NCBI RefSeq assembly: GCF_018294505.1
Contig: NC_057801.1
Location: forward strand, 433,416,741-433,480,740
Reading direction: 5' to 3'
DNA: 64,000 bases
DNA from: Triticum aestivum
Lineage: Eukaryota > Streptophyta > Magnoliopsida > Poales > Poaceae
Numbering within the stretch: the first letter of the stretch is position 1; the number at the start of each line of letters is the position of its first letter. The position numbers and the translations under genes were made by a program. Positions 9,461 to 22,072 of the stretch are shown one piece after another. Below the pieces are notes generated by a model, which did no database searches, had not been told where the DNA came from, and saw only the letters and a list, made by a program, of their open reading frames with translations.

Positions 9461-12400
9461 AAGAAGGGGGATAACGTCAACAAAGGTATATATGATATAC
9501 ATATTATTGATGTGTACCTTACCAACTCTCATTGTAGTTCCTGGGTATTTGATACAGGTTCGGCTGCTCACATTTGCAACTCAAAGTAGGAACTATGGAA
9601 TAGAGGGTGGCAGGCGAATGACGAAGTGACGATGCGCATGGAAAATGGTTCCAAGGTTGATGTGATCCCGTCACCACGCTCGCTCTTCGATTACCATCGG
9701 GATTAGTGATGAACCTGAATAATTGTTATTTAATGTCTGCGTTGAGCATGAACATTATGTCTGGATCTTGTTTTTGCGAGACGGTTGCTCATTTAAATCA
9801 CAGAATAATGGTTGTTCTATTTATATGGGTAATATGTTTTATGGTCATGCACCCATTGTGAGGGGTTTATACTTATTGAATCTCGATAGTGATGATACAC
9901 ATGTTCATAACATTGATGCCAAAAGATGTAGAGTCGATAATGATAGTACCACTTTCTTGTGGCACTACCACTTAGGTCATATTGGTGTAAAGCGCATGAA
10001 TAAACTCCATGCTTATGGACTTTTGGAGTCACTTGATTTTGAATCACTTGACACATGCGAACCATGCCTCATTGGCAAGATGACTAAGACCCCATTTTCC
10101 GGAATAATGGAACGGGCAAGTGACTTGTTGGAAATCATACATACTAATGTGTGCGGTCCGATGAGCGTTGACGCACGTGGTGGATATCGTTACTTTCTCA
10201 CCTTCATCGATGACTTGAGTAGATACGGGTATATTTACCTGATGAAGCATAAGTCTAAAACGTTTGAAAAGTTTAAGTAATTTCAGAGTGAAGTTGAGAA
10301 TCATAGTAACAAGATTAAATTCCTAGGATCTGATCAAGGGGGAGAATATCTGAGTTATGAGTTTGGCAATCACTTAAGACAATGTGGAATTGTTTCACAA
10401 TTGACGCCACCTGGAACACCACAGCGTAATGGTGTGTCCGAATGTTGTAATCGTACCTTATTGGATATTATGTGTTCTATGATGTGTCTTGCCGATTTGC
10501 CACTATCGTTTTGGGGTTATGAGTTAGAGACAACTGCATTCACTTCAAATAGGGCACCATCTAAGTCCGTGAAGACGACACCGTATGAATTGTGGTTTGG
10601 CAAGAAACTTAAGTTGTCGTTTCTTAAGGTTTGGGGTTGTGATGCTTATGTCAAAAGGCTTTAACCGGAAAAGCTCGAACCCAAAGCAGATAAATGCGTC
10701 TTCATAGGATACCCAAAAGAGACGGTTAGTTATACCTTCTATCTCAGATCCGAAGGCAAAGTGTTTGTCGCTAAGAACGGGTCCTTTCTCAAGAAAGAGT
10801 TTCTCACAAAAGAATTGAGTGGGAGGAAGATAGAACTTGATGAGGTTGTTGAACCTTTACTTCAACTAGAGAGTAGCACAACACAGAAAGATGCTTTTGT
10901 GGCACCTACGTCAGTTGAAGAGCAAGCTAATGATGATGATCATGAAGCTTTGAATCAAGTTACTATCAAACCTCGTAGGTCAACGAGGGTACGTACAACT
11001 CCTGAGTGGTACTATAACCCTGTCTTAGAGGTCATGTTGTTGGACAACAACAACATTGAACCTATGAGCTATGGAGAAGCAATGGTGGGCCCGGATTCTG
11101 ACAAATGGTTAAAGGCCATGAAATCCAAGACGGGATCCATGTATGAAAACAAAGTATGGACTTTGGAAGTATTACCCGAAGGGCGAAAGGCCATTCAGAA
11201 TAAATGGATCTTCAAGAAGAAGACGGACGTGGACGGTAATATCACCGTCTGTAAAGCTCGACTTGTGGCAAAGGGGTTTTCACAAGTTCAAGGAGTTGAC
11301 TATGATGAGACTTTCTCGCCTGTAGCTATGCTTAAGTCCGTCCCAATCATGTTGGCAATAGCTGCATTTTTCGATTATGAAATCTGGCAGATGGATGTCA
11401 AAACAGCATTCCTTAATGGTTTCCTTAAGGAAGAGTTGTATATGATGCAACCAGAAGGTTTTGTCGATCCAAAAAATGTTGACAAAGTGTGCAAGCTCCA
11501 ATGATCCATTTATGGGCTGGTGCAAGCATCTCGGAGTTGGAATATTTGCTTTGATGAGGTGAACAAAGCGTTTGGGTTTATACAAGTTTATGGAGAAGCT
11601 TCTGTTTACAAGAAAGTGAGTGGGAGATCTATATCATTTCTGGTGTTATATGTGGATGACATATTGCTGATTGGAAACAATATAGAACTTTTGGAAAACA
11701 TGAAGGAATATTTGAACAAGAGTTTTTTGATGAAGGACCTAGGAGAAGCTGCTTTCATATTAGGCATCAAGATCTATAGAGATAGATTGAGACGCTTAAT
11801 AGGACTTTCACAAAGAACATACCTTGGTGAGATTTTGAGGAAGTTCAAAATGGATCAGTCCAAGAAGGGGTTCTTGCCTGTTTTGCAAGGTGTGAAGTTG
11901 AGTCAGACTCAATGCCCAGCGACTACAGAGGATAGACAAAAGTTGAGTGTCATCCCCTATGCTTCTGCTATAGGCTCTATCATATATGCGATGTTGTGCA
12001 CAAGACCGAATGTCAGCCTTGCCATAAGTATGGCCGGAAGGTTTCAAAGTAATCATGGAGTGGATCACTGGACAACTGTGAAGAATATCCTTAAGTGCCT
12101 GAAAAGGACTAAGGAAATGTTTCTCGTTTATGGAGGTGATCAAGAGCTCATCGTAAAGGGTTACGTCGATGTAAGCTTTGACACTGATCCGGATTACTCT
12201 AAGTCTCAAACCGGATATGTATATGTTTTGAATGGAGCGGTAAGTTGGTATAGTTCCAAGAAGAGCGTGGTAGCTGATTGTACATGTGAAGGTGAGTACA
12301 TAGTTGCCTCGGAGGCAGCAAAGGAAGGTGTCTGGATGAAGCAGTTCATGACAGATCTTGGAGTTGTGCCCAGTGCACTGGACCCATTGACTCTATTCTG

Positions 12401-12629
12401 TGACAACACTGATGCCATTGCTCTAGCCAAGGAACCAAGGTTTCACAAGAGGACCAGCCACATAAAGCGACGCTTCAATTCCATCCGCGATTATGTCAAG
12501 GAGGAAGACATAAACATTTGCAAGATACATACAGATCTGAATGTTGCAGATCCGTTGACTAAACCTCTTCCACGGGCAAAGCATGATCAACACCAGAACT
12601 CTATGGGTGTTAGATTCATTACCGTGTAA
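9461..12629 (+). pseudogene. Copia A pol pseudogene (protease, integrase, RT, RNase H)
   Basis: Order of domains is that of Ty1/copia. Aspartic protease: SWVFDTGSAAHIC near 9540. GAG-pre-integrase: WHYHLGHIGVKRM near 9960. Integrase core: HTNVCGPM...FIDDLSRYGY near 10140-10230. Reverse transcriptase: KARLVAKGFSQVQGVDYDETF near 11250 and the catalytic LYVDDILL near 11650. RNase H: KSQTGYVYVLNG near 12210 up to the end PLTKPLPRAKHDQHQNSMG. Stops or shifts occur at about 9587, 9680 (frameshift), 10278, 10662 and 11502. The last 370 codons (11520-12629) are open, but that piece alone has no start context of its own. Confidence 0.9.
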
Positions 12630-12663
12630 TGCTAGATTATTGACTCTAGTGCAAGTGGGAGAC

Positions 12664-14348
12664 TATTGGAAATATGCCCTAGAGGCAATAATAAAGTGGT
12701 TATTATTATATTTCCTTGTTCATGATAATTGTTTATTATCCATGCTATAATTGTATTGATTGGAAACTCAAATACACGAGTTGTCATTTCATAACGGGAT
12801 CACATCATTAGGAGAATGATGTGATGGACAAGACCCAAACTATGAACGTAGCATATGATCGTGTCAATTTTATTGCTATCGTCAAGTATATGTTCTACAT
12901 GTCAATTTTATTGTTCTACATGTCAAGTATATGTTCCTATGACCATGAGCTCATGCAACTCACTGACACCGGAGGAGTACCTTGTGTGAATCAAATGTTG
13001 CAACGTAACTGGGTGTCTATAAAGGTGCTCTACAGGTATCTCCAAGGGTGTCTGTTGAGTTGGTATGGATCAAGAATGGGATTTGTCACTCCATATGACG
13101 GAGAGGTATCTCAGGGCCCACTCGGTAATACAGTATCACAATGAGCTTGCAAGCAATGTGACTAATGAGTTAGCCATGGGATCGTGTATTACAGAACAAG
13201 TAAAGAGACTTGCCGGTAAAGAGATTGAACTAGGTATGGAGATACCAACGATCAAATCTCGGGCAAGTAACATACCGATAGACAAAGAGAACTACGTACG
13301 AGATTAGCTGAATCCTTGACATCGAGGTTTGACCGATAAGATCTTCGTAGAATATGTGGGAACCAATATGGGCATCCAGGTCCCGCTATTGGTTATTGAC
13401 TATAGAGGTGTCTCGTTCATGTCTGCATAGTTCTTGAACCCGCAGGGTCTACACACTTAATGTTTGGTGACGATATAAGTATAGTTGAGTCATTATGCTG
13501 GTTACCAAAGGTTGTTCTGAGTCCTAGATGAGATCCCGGACATGACAAGGAACTCCGGAAGGGTCCAGAGGTGAAGATTGATATATTTGACGAAGGGTAT
13601 TGGAGTCCGGAAGTGTTCCGGGGGTACCGGGTGATGACCAGCATGACCGAAAGGGGTGTCGGGGGGCCCGAGCATGTGTTGGGGGGCCCATGGGCCAAGG
13701 GAAGGGGGAAAACCAGCCCACTAAGGGGTTGTGGGCCCCCTCACCCTTTCCCATGTGACCAGGAGAGGTGGGGTGCCCCCCTCTAGGGTTCCCTCCACCC
13801 GGCTTGGGGGGCAAGTCACCCTAGGGGAGATCCCATCTCCCCCCTAGGGGAAACCCTAGGGGCACAACCCCCTCCTCCCTTACCCTATATGTAGAGAGGT
13901 AGAGGGAGGGCAGCCGTACCCTTGAACACATCTCGACGCCACGGCGCTACCCCTCCTCTCCCTCGTATCCCTCTTCCTCTCCGTAGTGCTTAGTGAAGGT
14001 CTGTTGAGATTCCGCCACCACCACCGCCACCACGCCATCGTGTTGTCGGAGGACTCGAGATACTACTTCACCATAGCTCGCTGGATCGAGGAGGTTAAGG
14101 TGTCATCAAGTCGTACATGTGTTGAATGCGGAGGCGCCGTCCATTTGGCACTTGGATCAGGAGCTTGCGGGACGGATCATGATTGGATCGCGAAGACGTT
14201 CGACTACATAAACCGCGTTTCTTAACGCTTCTGCTTAGCGATGTACAAGGGTATCTAGATGCAATGTCTCATCTCATAGATGGTCATATTCTAGATTGAT
14301 CTTGGTGAGCGTAGGAAAATTTTGTTTCCCATGCACCGTTCCCCAACA
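12664..14348 (+). repeat. 3' LTR of copia A
   Basis: The LTR starts TATTGGAAATATGCCC (TG changed to TA) right after the polypurine tract and ends CCCCAACA. It shares order and sequence with LTRs of B and C. The usual TATA is degraded to CCTATATGTAG near 13883. Small open frames inside (for example 13571-13786) are chance. Confidence 0.9.
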
Positions 14349-14865
14349 TAGCCTTGCCCGGTCGCCGCCTAGAGCTCGCGGAGGAGCCGCTCCGCTTCCT
14401 CCTACGCCGTGTGGAGGGCCGCTAAGACCAATGTTGACCCCGGCCGTGGACCCTTGGCGGTGTTCTTGCCCCTGCCGACATTGGCGAAGGTGTTGCTTGG
14501 CGCCATTCCTCATCGATCGTGGTGAGCCCCCCTTCTCGGCGGCAGAGCCGCCACACGGCTGTCTCCACGATGGTGATGGGCCTGTTTTTATTTTCCATCA
14601 CGCCCAAGCCTTTTTCTGTTACCTTTTTTGGTTTTAGTCCTTGTAGCTAGTAACACTAACGAGAATGATAACCTCGCTAGTTCTGTTGGAGGCTAAGACA
14701 ATTTCGTATCTGTATATGTAGGTGCTTATCATTGTCGGTGTTACTAAACTCATGTAGGTTCGATAAACCTTGAGATCACTTAAGAAAAATTATTTCTTGC
14801 AAACCCTTGCACTGGGAGACCAACACCTTCCTAGTTGAGAGGGAACAAGGATTGCCGATGGTCGG
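14349..14865. other. DNA between copia A and gypsy E, unidentified
   Basis: A G/C-rich half (14349-14560) carries no domain I recognise; an A/T-rich half leads to the E insertion site. Bases 14861-14865 (GTCGG) are the left TSD of E. The sequence continues on the other side of E at 63641. It could be an older, unrecognised element. Confidence 0.45.
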
Positions 14866-16276
14866 TGATAACCCACAAGTAGAGGGGATCGCAACAGTTT
14901 TCGAGGGTAGAGTATTCAACCCAAATTTATAGATTCGACACAAGGGGAGCCAAAGAATATTTGAAGGTATTAGCAGTTGAGTTGTCAATTGAACAACACC
15001 TGGAAATTAATTATCTGCAGCAAAGTGATCAGTACCACAATAATATGATAGTTTTGATAGTAGCGACATCAGCAATAGTAACAGTAATAGTGATAGCAGT
15101 ATTTTGTAGCAAGTGTGACTGTAGCAGCAGAAGTAGTAACTTAGCAAAAACAATATAAGATAAATTCGTAGGAATTGGATCGGTGACTTGTTGGATGATA
15201 TTCATCATGTGACAATTATAACCTAGGGCGATACGACACTAGCTCCAGTTCATCGATATAATGTAGGCATGTATTCCATAAATAGTCATACATGCTTTAT
15301 TAAAAGAACTTGCATGACATCTTTTGTCCTACCCTCCCGTGGCAGCGGGGTCCATATTGGAAACTAAGGGATATTAAGGCCTCCTTTTAATAGAGAATTG
15401 GAACAAAGCATTAACACATAGTGAATACATGAACTCCTCAAACTACGGTCATCACCGAGAGTGGGCCTGGTTTTTGTCACTCCGGGGTTATCGGATCATA
15501 ACCGTAGTAGGTGACTATAACTTGCAAGATCGTATCTAAAACATGGATATAATGATGAATTCATAAACGGTTCAGATCTGAGTTCATGGCACCCGGGCCC
15601 AAAGTGACAAGCATTAAGCATAGCAAAGTCACAGCAACATCAATCTAAGAACATAGTGGATACTAGGGATCAGGCCCTAACAAAACTAACTCAATTACAT
15701 GATGAATCTCATCCAACTCCTCGCCGACCAATGAGCCTACGAAGGAATTACTCACTCCCAATGGGGAGCATAATGTAATTGGCGATGGAGATGGGTTGGT
15801 GATGACGAAGAACGAAGATCCCCCTTTCTGGAGCCCAAAACAGACTCCAGATCTGCCCTCCCAAGTAAGAACGGGGTTTGGCGGCGGCTTCGTCTCGTGG
15901 ATCACGATAATTCTTTTTCCCTATTTTTTTCTGGAAATATGTGATTTTATAGTATCAGGGGGTCGTCTGTGGGGACACCAGCTGGGTACAACCCACCTGG
16001 GCGTGCCAGGAGAGGGTGTGTGCCCTGGTAGGCTGTGCCCACACAGATGCCTCTCTCCTGCAGGTCTTGGCTCCAGAAATTCTTATTATTGATATAAAAA
16101 ATCCTCACAAAGTTTCGTTCCATTCCGAGAACTTTTATTTCTGCACAAAAACAACACCATGGTAGTTCTGCTGAAAACAGCGTCAGTCTGGGATTAGTTT
16201 CATTCAAATCATGCAAATTAGAGTCCAAAACAAGAGGAAAAGCATGAGAAAAAGTAGATACGTTGAAGACGTATCA
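14866..16276 (-). repeat. 3' LTR of E (intact)
   Basis: 1,411 bases, TGATAACC...GAAGACGTATCA, intact. The polypurine tract on the minus strand (AACTTGGGGGAGT) lies directly inside at 16277-16289, which fixes the orientation of E. Confidence 0.88.
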
Positions 16277-18316
16277 ACTCCCCCAAGTTTAAACCTTTGC
16301 TTGTCCTCAAGCAATTCAGTTGATAAGCTGAAAGTGAGAAAGAAAACTTTTACGAACTCTTTTGCTCTCGTTTGCATAAATAAGCTTAAACAGCACCCAA
16401 GTTTTCAGCCAACATTATAACTAACCATGTCAATAATAACATTTAAAGATTATAATGACTCATATCAATGACATAATCAGCTAGTGAGCAATAATAAAAT
16501 ATCTCAAACAACAACACGTTGTCAAAACAACCATGATATAATATGACAATAGTGCTATCTCGCTAGTCCTGTCTGAGACCGCAAAACATAAATGCAGAGC
16601 ACCTCCAAAGTTCAAGTAGCGACTAAACATTGTAATTCATGGTAGAAAAGATCCAATCATGATGCACCCAACATTAGCTACACATAATGCATAAATCATG
16701 ACAGTTGTACTCTAGTCTGTTTCTGGCGCTTGTTTTAGAAGGTGGTGACACAACATAAAAGTAAATAGATAGTCCCTTCGCAGAGGAAAGCAGTGATTTG
16801 CAGAGGTGCCAGAGCTCAATTTCTGAAATAGAGATAAATGATATTTTGAGACATGCACCCTTCTTATTCACTTCACGACCATCAGTTATCAATATCTTCC
16901 ATGCTAAGCACGCAAGTGGCGGTTCCCAAGCGATAAAAGTAAAGGTTTTGACTCCATTGGGAGTTTTTGTTTGAATATTTCAGAGATGAAATCTTTTTCA
17001 TGTTTGCAGTTTGGGACTGGGCATCCCTATTACCGCCTATTTTCTCGTGCGATGGCGAGTGAATAAACACTCGACCTGAGAATAACCCGCTTAGCATGGA
17101 AGATACCGACCACCTCCTGTTGTTCCATGAACGATCCAGGCACACATTTTTTAGAAGTTTTTAGAGGTGGCACATGCAAATTTACTTAGGACGGCAAGGT
17201 AATACCACATATAGGTAGGTATGATGGACTCATCTGGAATAACTTTGGGTTCAAGGTTTTTGATGTATAAGCAGAATTCCCACTTAGTACAGGCGAAGGC
17301 TAGCAATTAAGATTGAGAAGCGGCCAGCTAGAGAGCAACAACGATCATAACCATGTATTATGCATAAGTAACATTGGACACTAGCATGAGTAGGATATGA
17401 ACACCATGAACATAAATATCATATGGGCTATGTTGGTTTTGATTTAACTACATGCATGGACATGTGCCAAGTCAAGCCACTCGAACATTCAGAGGAGGAT
17501 ACCATATCATCATACTACATCATAATCATTTTAACGCTATGTTGATATCAAAGATAAATCATTATCAACTCCCAGCTACTTATGCATGGCATGAGAAACT
17601 ATAATCTCTAATTGTCATTGCAAACATGTTTAATCATAATGGGTCTAATCATGGATACCAGGTTAAACATGTTTACAAAAACAGAACAAGTCGAGTTCAT
17701 ACCAGTTTCTCCCTGCCACGGCCAGTTCATCGGATGTTGTCATTATTTCCTTTCATTTGCACGACCGAACGATATGAAAATAATAATAGTGCAATAGTGC
17801 CATGGACTAAGCTGGAATCTGCAAGATATTTTATTCGACCGGCGAAGACAGGGTAAAATATGCTCTTATTAGTTCAACAATTATTCATATGAGAGCCACT
17901 CAATATTTTCATCGTGGTCTTCTCCTTGGTAAGACTCAAATAAAAAGAAAATAAGTTTAGAGAAACACACTGAAATATTTTTGGAGTTTTTGGTTTTCTA
18001 GAATGGGCAAATAAAAGGGAAAAGCAAAAACGAGAAAAACTATTTACACGGGAAAGCTCCCAACAAGCAAAAGAAGAACAAGGAAGTCTTTTTTGATTTT
18101 CTTTTTAATTCTATTACTAAGCATGCATAGAAAGTAAATTGCTACAACTATTTTTTTTGTTTTTCTAAAGTTTTTTAAACACACAAGAAGAAATCAAGAA
18201 AATAAATCTAAGCATGGAGGATACAATGAAAAGGTGTGAACACCAACAAATGAAGTATGTGGACATGAATGTAAGGTTGGTGGAAACACGTACTCCCCCA
18301 AGCTTAGGCTTTTGGC
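16277..18316 (-). other. E 3' non-coding body
   Basis: A/T-rich non-coding DNA between the polypurine tract and the downstream ORF. No open frame beyond 100 codons and no domain recognised; runs of poly-T/poly-A near 17940-18180. Long non-coding bodies of this kind are common in large non-autonomous gypsy-like elements. Confidence 0.6.
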
Positions 18317-19347
18317 CTAACTTGGTAGTCGATCAGTAGCCTGGAGGGTAGTAGGGGTGCTGAGGAGTGGGCATCCACTCATCCCACTATTGAGATCCTC
18401 CTGTGTTGCCTCCGTAGCAGCCTGAGTGTTCCGGTAGGCGATGATGTGTGTAGGCATAATCCTACATCCGCCCCTGGCAATAGGATCAAACAAAGCAGGA
18501 GCAGGCAACGGAATAATATCACAAGTCCTTACACTAAAAACCAGGTTATACGGAATAGGGATGTTAGGAGATCTGTTATCAGTAAAAGGGTGGTGATCCA
18601 TGGCTGCACGGTCAAGGTAAATTGTGGTCAGAGGGTAATCATGAGGGCGTATCTGAACCTCGAATGAGCCGCCAAATGAGTAGCATAAATCCCACCATGT
18701 ATTTTGCCCTGAGATTTAGTAAGATGGAGGCGAGGAGCCACAATAGCTCCCAAGCTATAAGTGTTGTCACCCTCTAATGCATGACGTAAAACAAAAAGGT
18801 CTGGTGAACTAAGTGCACCCACCTTCTCCCTAGCCAGCAAGCATTTTGCAATGAAAAGTGCAAAGTAACGAACAAGAGGAAAATGTAATCCAACGACAGT
18901 GATGGTTGACACTCCTCTCTCGTCACCCACCGTCAAAGTGCGATAAAAGACCCCAAACTCGGCCGGCCTAGTCTCAGCCAAGTTCCCATCAGAAGGGATC
19001 ATGCATATGTTACAAAATTCAGCAAGTGGTATCTGATGGTTTTCAGCATATAAATCAAAGCTCACTTCAGGAGGATTATTCCTAGGAAGGAAAGTAAAAC
19101 TTTGAACAAAGACATTTGTGAGGATTTGGTGCTGGTCACACTCATCTGTGATGAAGTCAGTGAGGCCGGCATTAGCAATATATTGCATGAACTCCTCAAA
19201 AATTCCAGTCTCTTGTAGGAACGGGGTGTGCGTCCATTCACACGGTCGTACTTATGCCAACCTCCGAGGGTGGAGATCACTGTCAGAAGACTCCCCAATA
19301 ACACCCTTGGAGTTCTTCCTCGAGCCAAACTTCCTAAAGATATTCAT
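18317..19347 (-). pseudogene. E second ORF, 'putative plant transposon protein'-like, degenerate
   Basis: An ATG at 19347 opens with MNIFRKFGSRKNSKGVIGES, meets one in-frame TAA after about 31 codons, then stays open to about 18628 (AEFCNICMIPSDGNL, GVFYRTLTVGDERGVS, REKVGALSSPDLFVLRHALEG). A frameshift near 18630-18660 leads to the C-terminal part (18601-18317, IPLPAPALFDPIARGG). This resembles the plant transposon protein often found in gypsy-like elements with no enzymatic domain; its role is unknown. It lies downstream of the protease on the same strand. With the stop and shift it is not expected to be functional. Confidence 0.6.
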
Positions 19348-20181
19348 GTTCGTGTACAATTTTCTGAAAAATAAAAATTTTGAGGTGACAAAAATTTGTC
19401 AACAAAACTTTACAAAATTGATAGCAACTATTCCTAGGGGTACATAGAGGCCATAGCAAGCATTCAAACTACTTAGAACACTAAGAATTCAACATGCAAG
19501 CTCATCTACAACAGCATCAAGAGTAGCTAATTATTCAAAGTATAAACCACTAAAACAAAAACTAATTGGACAAATGGTGGAGTCACATACCAAGCAACAA
19601 TCCCCCGAAACAGTTTTGGAAACGGAGCTTCAAGCTAAGAGATCGAAATCCGCGGGTTTGAGCTCAAGAACACAGGAGAGAGAGCAATGGGGATTTTTCT
19701 GGAGGTAAGTGATGATGTGGACTAAAGAGATAAGTGAGGGGGCCCACGTGGGGACCACAACCCACTAGGGCGCGCCTGGGGGTCCTGGCATGCCCAGGTG
19801 GGTTGTGCCTACCTGGTGAACCTCCCTCAGGTATTATTTGCACCTAAAATTCATAAATATTCAGAAAAAACGTATCAGGTTTTCAGAGCATTCTGAGAAC
19901 TTTTATTTTTGGGTCTTTTTTTATTGCACGGGAAATTCAGAAAATAGACAAAACATGGCATTTTATTTTATTTAACTAGTAAAATAGAAACAAAAAGGTA
20001 GGGGTAGAAGCTAGTGCTTACTAAATTCATCAACTTCATACCGCTCAAAAATGATTCATCAATAAGGTTGATCAAGTCTTATTAACAACCACTTTCGATT
20101 AGCATGAAACCTAAGAACTTTCGTAAATCACTAAGTTACCTCAATGGGGATATGCATTTCTCCAACAATAAGCATTTCATA
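19348..20181 (-). other. E spacer between protease and second ORF
   Basis: Non-coding, A/T-rich, with a G/C-rich palindromic stretch near 19755-19815 (CCCACTAGGGCGCGCC...GGCATGCCCAGGTGGG). No gene seen. Confidence 0.5.
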
Positions 20182-20594
20182 TTACTTTTTGACAGTAGGT
20201 GGAGGTATTTGAAAACTTCCAGTAGTGATTGTCGGAGATTTTTCAATAACATTAATACCATTCACTTGGAATTGTTTCTTCGTAAAGTGCACCATATGCT
20301 CATTACCATTAATATGAAAAGTGAACTTGCTTTTATTGCAATCAATAATAGCCCCTGCAGTATTCAAGAAGGGTCTACCAAGGATAATCGACATGTTGTC
20401 ATCCTCGGGCATCTCAAGTATAAAAAAGTCAGTCAAAATAGTAACATTAGCAACAACAATGGGCACATCCTCACAGATACCGATAGGTATGGCAGTTGAT
20501 TTGTCAACCATTTGCAAAGATATTTCAGTAGGTGTGAGTTTATTCAATTGAAGTCTTTTATATAAAGCGAAAGGCATAACACTAACACTAGCTC
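20182..20594 (-). pseudogene. E retropepsin-like protease, C-terminal part, cut by D
   Basis: Minus-strand coding continues directly from the DLGA of the other fragment (33564 onward): SVSVMPFALYKRLQL, then IPIGICEDVPIVV and MSIILGRPFLNTAGAIID. These are the flap and the ILGRPFL motif of gypsy aspartic proteases, which cut the gag-pol polyprotein. The frame stops at 20182 with PTVKK. Insertion D (TSD AGCTC) separates the active-site Asp from the rest, so no protease can be made. Confidence 0.82.
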
Positions 20595-21210
20595 TGTCGT
20601 GGAATTGTCACGGCAGATGTCCTTAGTGTGAGGACTTGGTCGTGAGGCCAACGCATCTATGCGGTATCTTGAGAGAGGTTGGACGGAATCGAGAGACGCA
20701 ACATAAGACAAGGATTTAGACAGCTTTGGGCCCCGGGAAACATCATCCGATAATAACCCTACATGTTGTTTGTGGCTAGGTCTCATTATGATCATGAGGG
20801 AGTCGCCGGTAAGCCGGCTCTTTGTGGCTAGCCCTAGAGATTGTTTCTTCTTGCTTGTCACTCTTGGGGTGCCCTGCCCCTCCTTATATAAGTTGAAGGG
20901 GCAGGTTACATGTGGAGTCCTATTAGGATTAGGACTAGTCCATTACAAATGGAGTCCTAGTCTTGCTTCCTTTGTAAGGGAATATTCCTTGTGCTTTCCT
21001 CTTAAGCCGGCCCACCATAACATGAGCTGGCCTTCTGGGCCTTGGGCCTAGTCTTCTATCTGACCTGCTGTCAGGGCCATCCGTGAGTCGCCAGCCTCGT
21101 GAGTCATCAGACCAGTGAGTCGCCAAGTGTCAGTCGGGTCTCTAGTGAGCCGTCAAGTCTAGCCGGGTCATATTTCCGGCCGGGTCATACCGCAGGGTAT
21201 ATCCCCAACA
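20595..21210 (-). repeat. 3' LTR of D (616 bases)
   Basis: TGTCGTGGAATT...ATATCCCCAACA. Contains a symmetric CCTTATATAAG TATA-like site near 20893 and several GCCGGGTCAT/GTGAGTCG motifs. Compared with the other LTR of D, only roughly the outer 55 and 15 bases match. Confidence 0.82.
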
Positions 21211-21999
21211 TTAGCCCTCAATTTAATCTGGATTTATCCATGTTAAACTGATCCTGCAACATAAACACAAGAACAAATTTGACAGGTTGTGCTCCGGGTT
21301 AAATATTCTTGTGAACCGGCACCTGATCATCCTTAAGTCCTTGTCATTTCCTCCTGGATGCGTATTCATGATCTCATAGCAAATCTACTTTAGCAGATGT
21401 GTTCAAACATTACCAATGCAAAAAATCTGAGCACTTCTTCTGAAAAAATCCGGGTCAATTGCCAGCTTCATAATCAATTTGCTGACATTGGTTTCTTGTA
21501 GAGAAATATTATAAGAAATAATCCATTTGAGTCGGCCTTCAATGCTCTGACTTGACAAAAATATTGGTCTTAAAATATTCAACTGATATTCAGCCGGCTT
21601 AAAGATGTAGATCTTGCCGATTTATGATTGCCAAAATTGTCGGGTTATAAATAAATGATGCCGGGTCATGATTGTTGCAGATACCGGGTTAATCTGGTCT
21701 GCTCCAAACTGAGAATTTGAAGAATTTTTCTCCCTTATATGCATATCACCTGTAGCCCCCAAGTGCCGGGTTGTCATGCTTGCAACAACCTGAGACTTGT
21801 AATTGCCTTATGCTCATAAAAACTTCAACCAGTGTAGCCCTCAAGGGCCGGGTCATTATGTAATAATGAGCAGGGACTTTGTAGATATGATTATGTAAAC
21901 TTGAGCAGCAACCTATAACCCCCAAGGACCGGCTCAGCAAGATAATGCTGAGCTAGGGCTTTATATATACTTCATTAAAAATAACATCATATGATGTAG

Positions 22000-22072
22000 C
22001 CTTCACCGTGGGGCTTGAACCCACGTCCACAAGGTTAAGAGCCTTATGCTTTACCAACTGAGCAATGGACCC
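22000..22072 (-). tRNA. tRNA-Lys(CTT)-like pseudogene inside D
   Basis: The minus strand folds as a tRNA: D arm GCTCAGTTGGTAAAGC (one stem mismatch), anticodon arm TAAGG CTCTTAA CCTTG with anticodon CTT at 22037-22039, and a perfect T arm GTGGG TTCAAGC CCCAC. Length is 73 bases. From the D arm to the T arm it is nearly the plant nuclear tRNA-Lys(CTT). The acceptor stem (5' GGGTCCA, 3' GGTGAAG) does not pair, so it should be non-functional. It sits within non-coding D sequence. Confidence 0.72.

Larger units (their letters stand above)
8172..14348 (+). mobile_element. Copia copy A, Angela/WIS/BARE-type, 5' LTR missing
   Basis: The element has a leader remnant (8172-8653), degenerate gag and pol, a polypurine tract GCAAGTGGGAGAC (12651-12663), and a 3' LTR (12664-14348). 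Homology to the leader of copia C starts directly behind the CACTA TIR, so the 5' LTR and primer-binding site were lost or lie beyond the CACTA. Many stops and frameshifts show it is long dead. The five bases after the LTR are TAGCC, with no partner to confirm a TSD. The leader has no gene. Confidence 0.9.

Noticed and set aside
12821..13144. 107-codon frame in copia A LTR
   Set aside because: The LTR is non-coding in this family and the matching frame is not kept in copies B and C.
14296..14637. 113-codon frame spanning the copia A LTR end
   Set aside because: It crosses the LTR boundary, has no domain, and is explained by G/C-rich composition.
20595..21210. Solo LTR independent of the LTR at 33042-33563
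   Set aside because: The host protease frame joins exactly across 20594/33564 and both ends carry AGCTC, so the two repeats bound one insertion.
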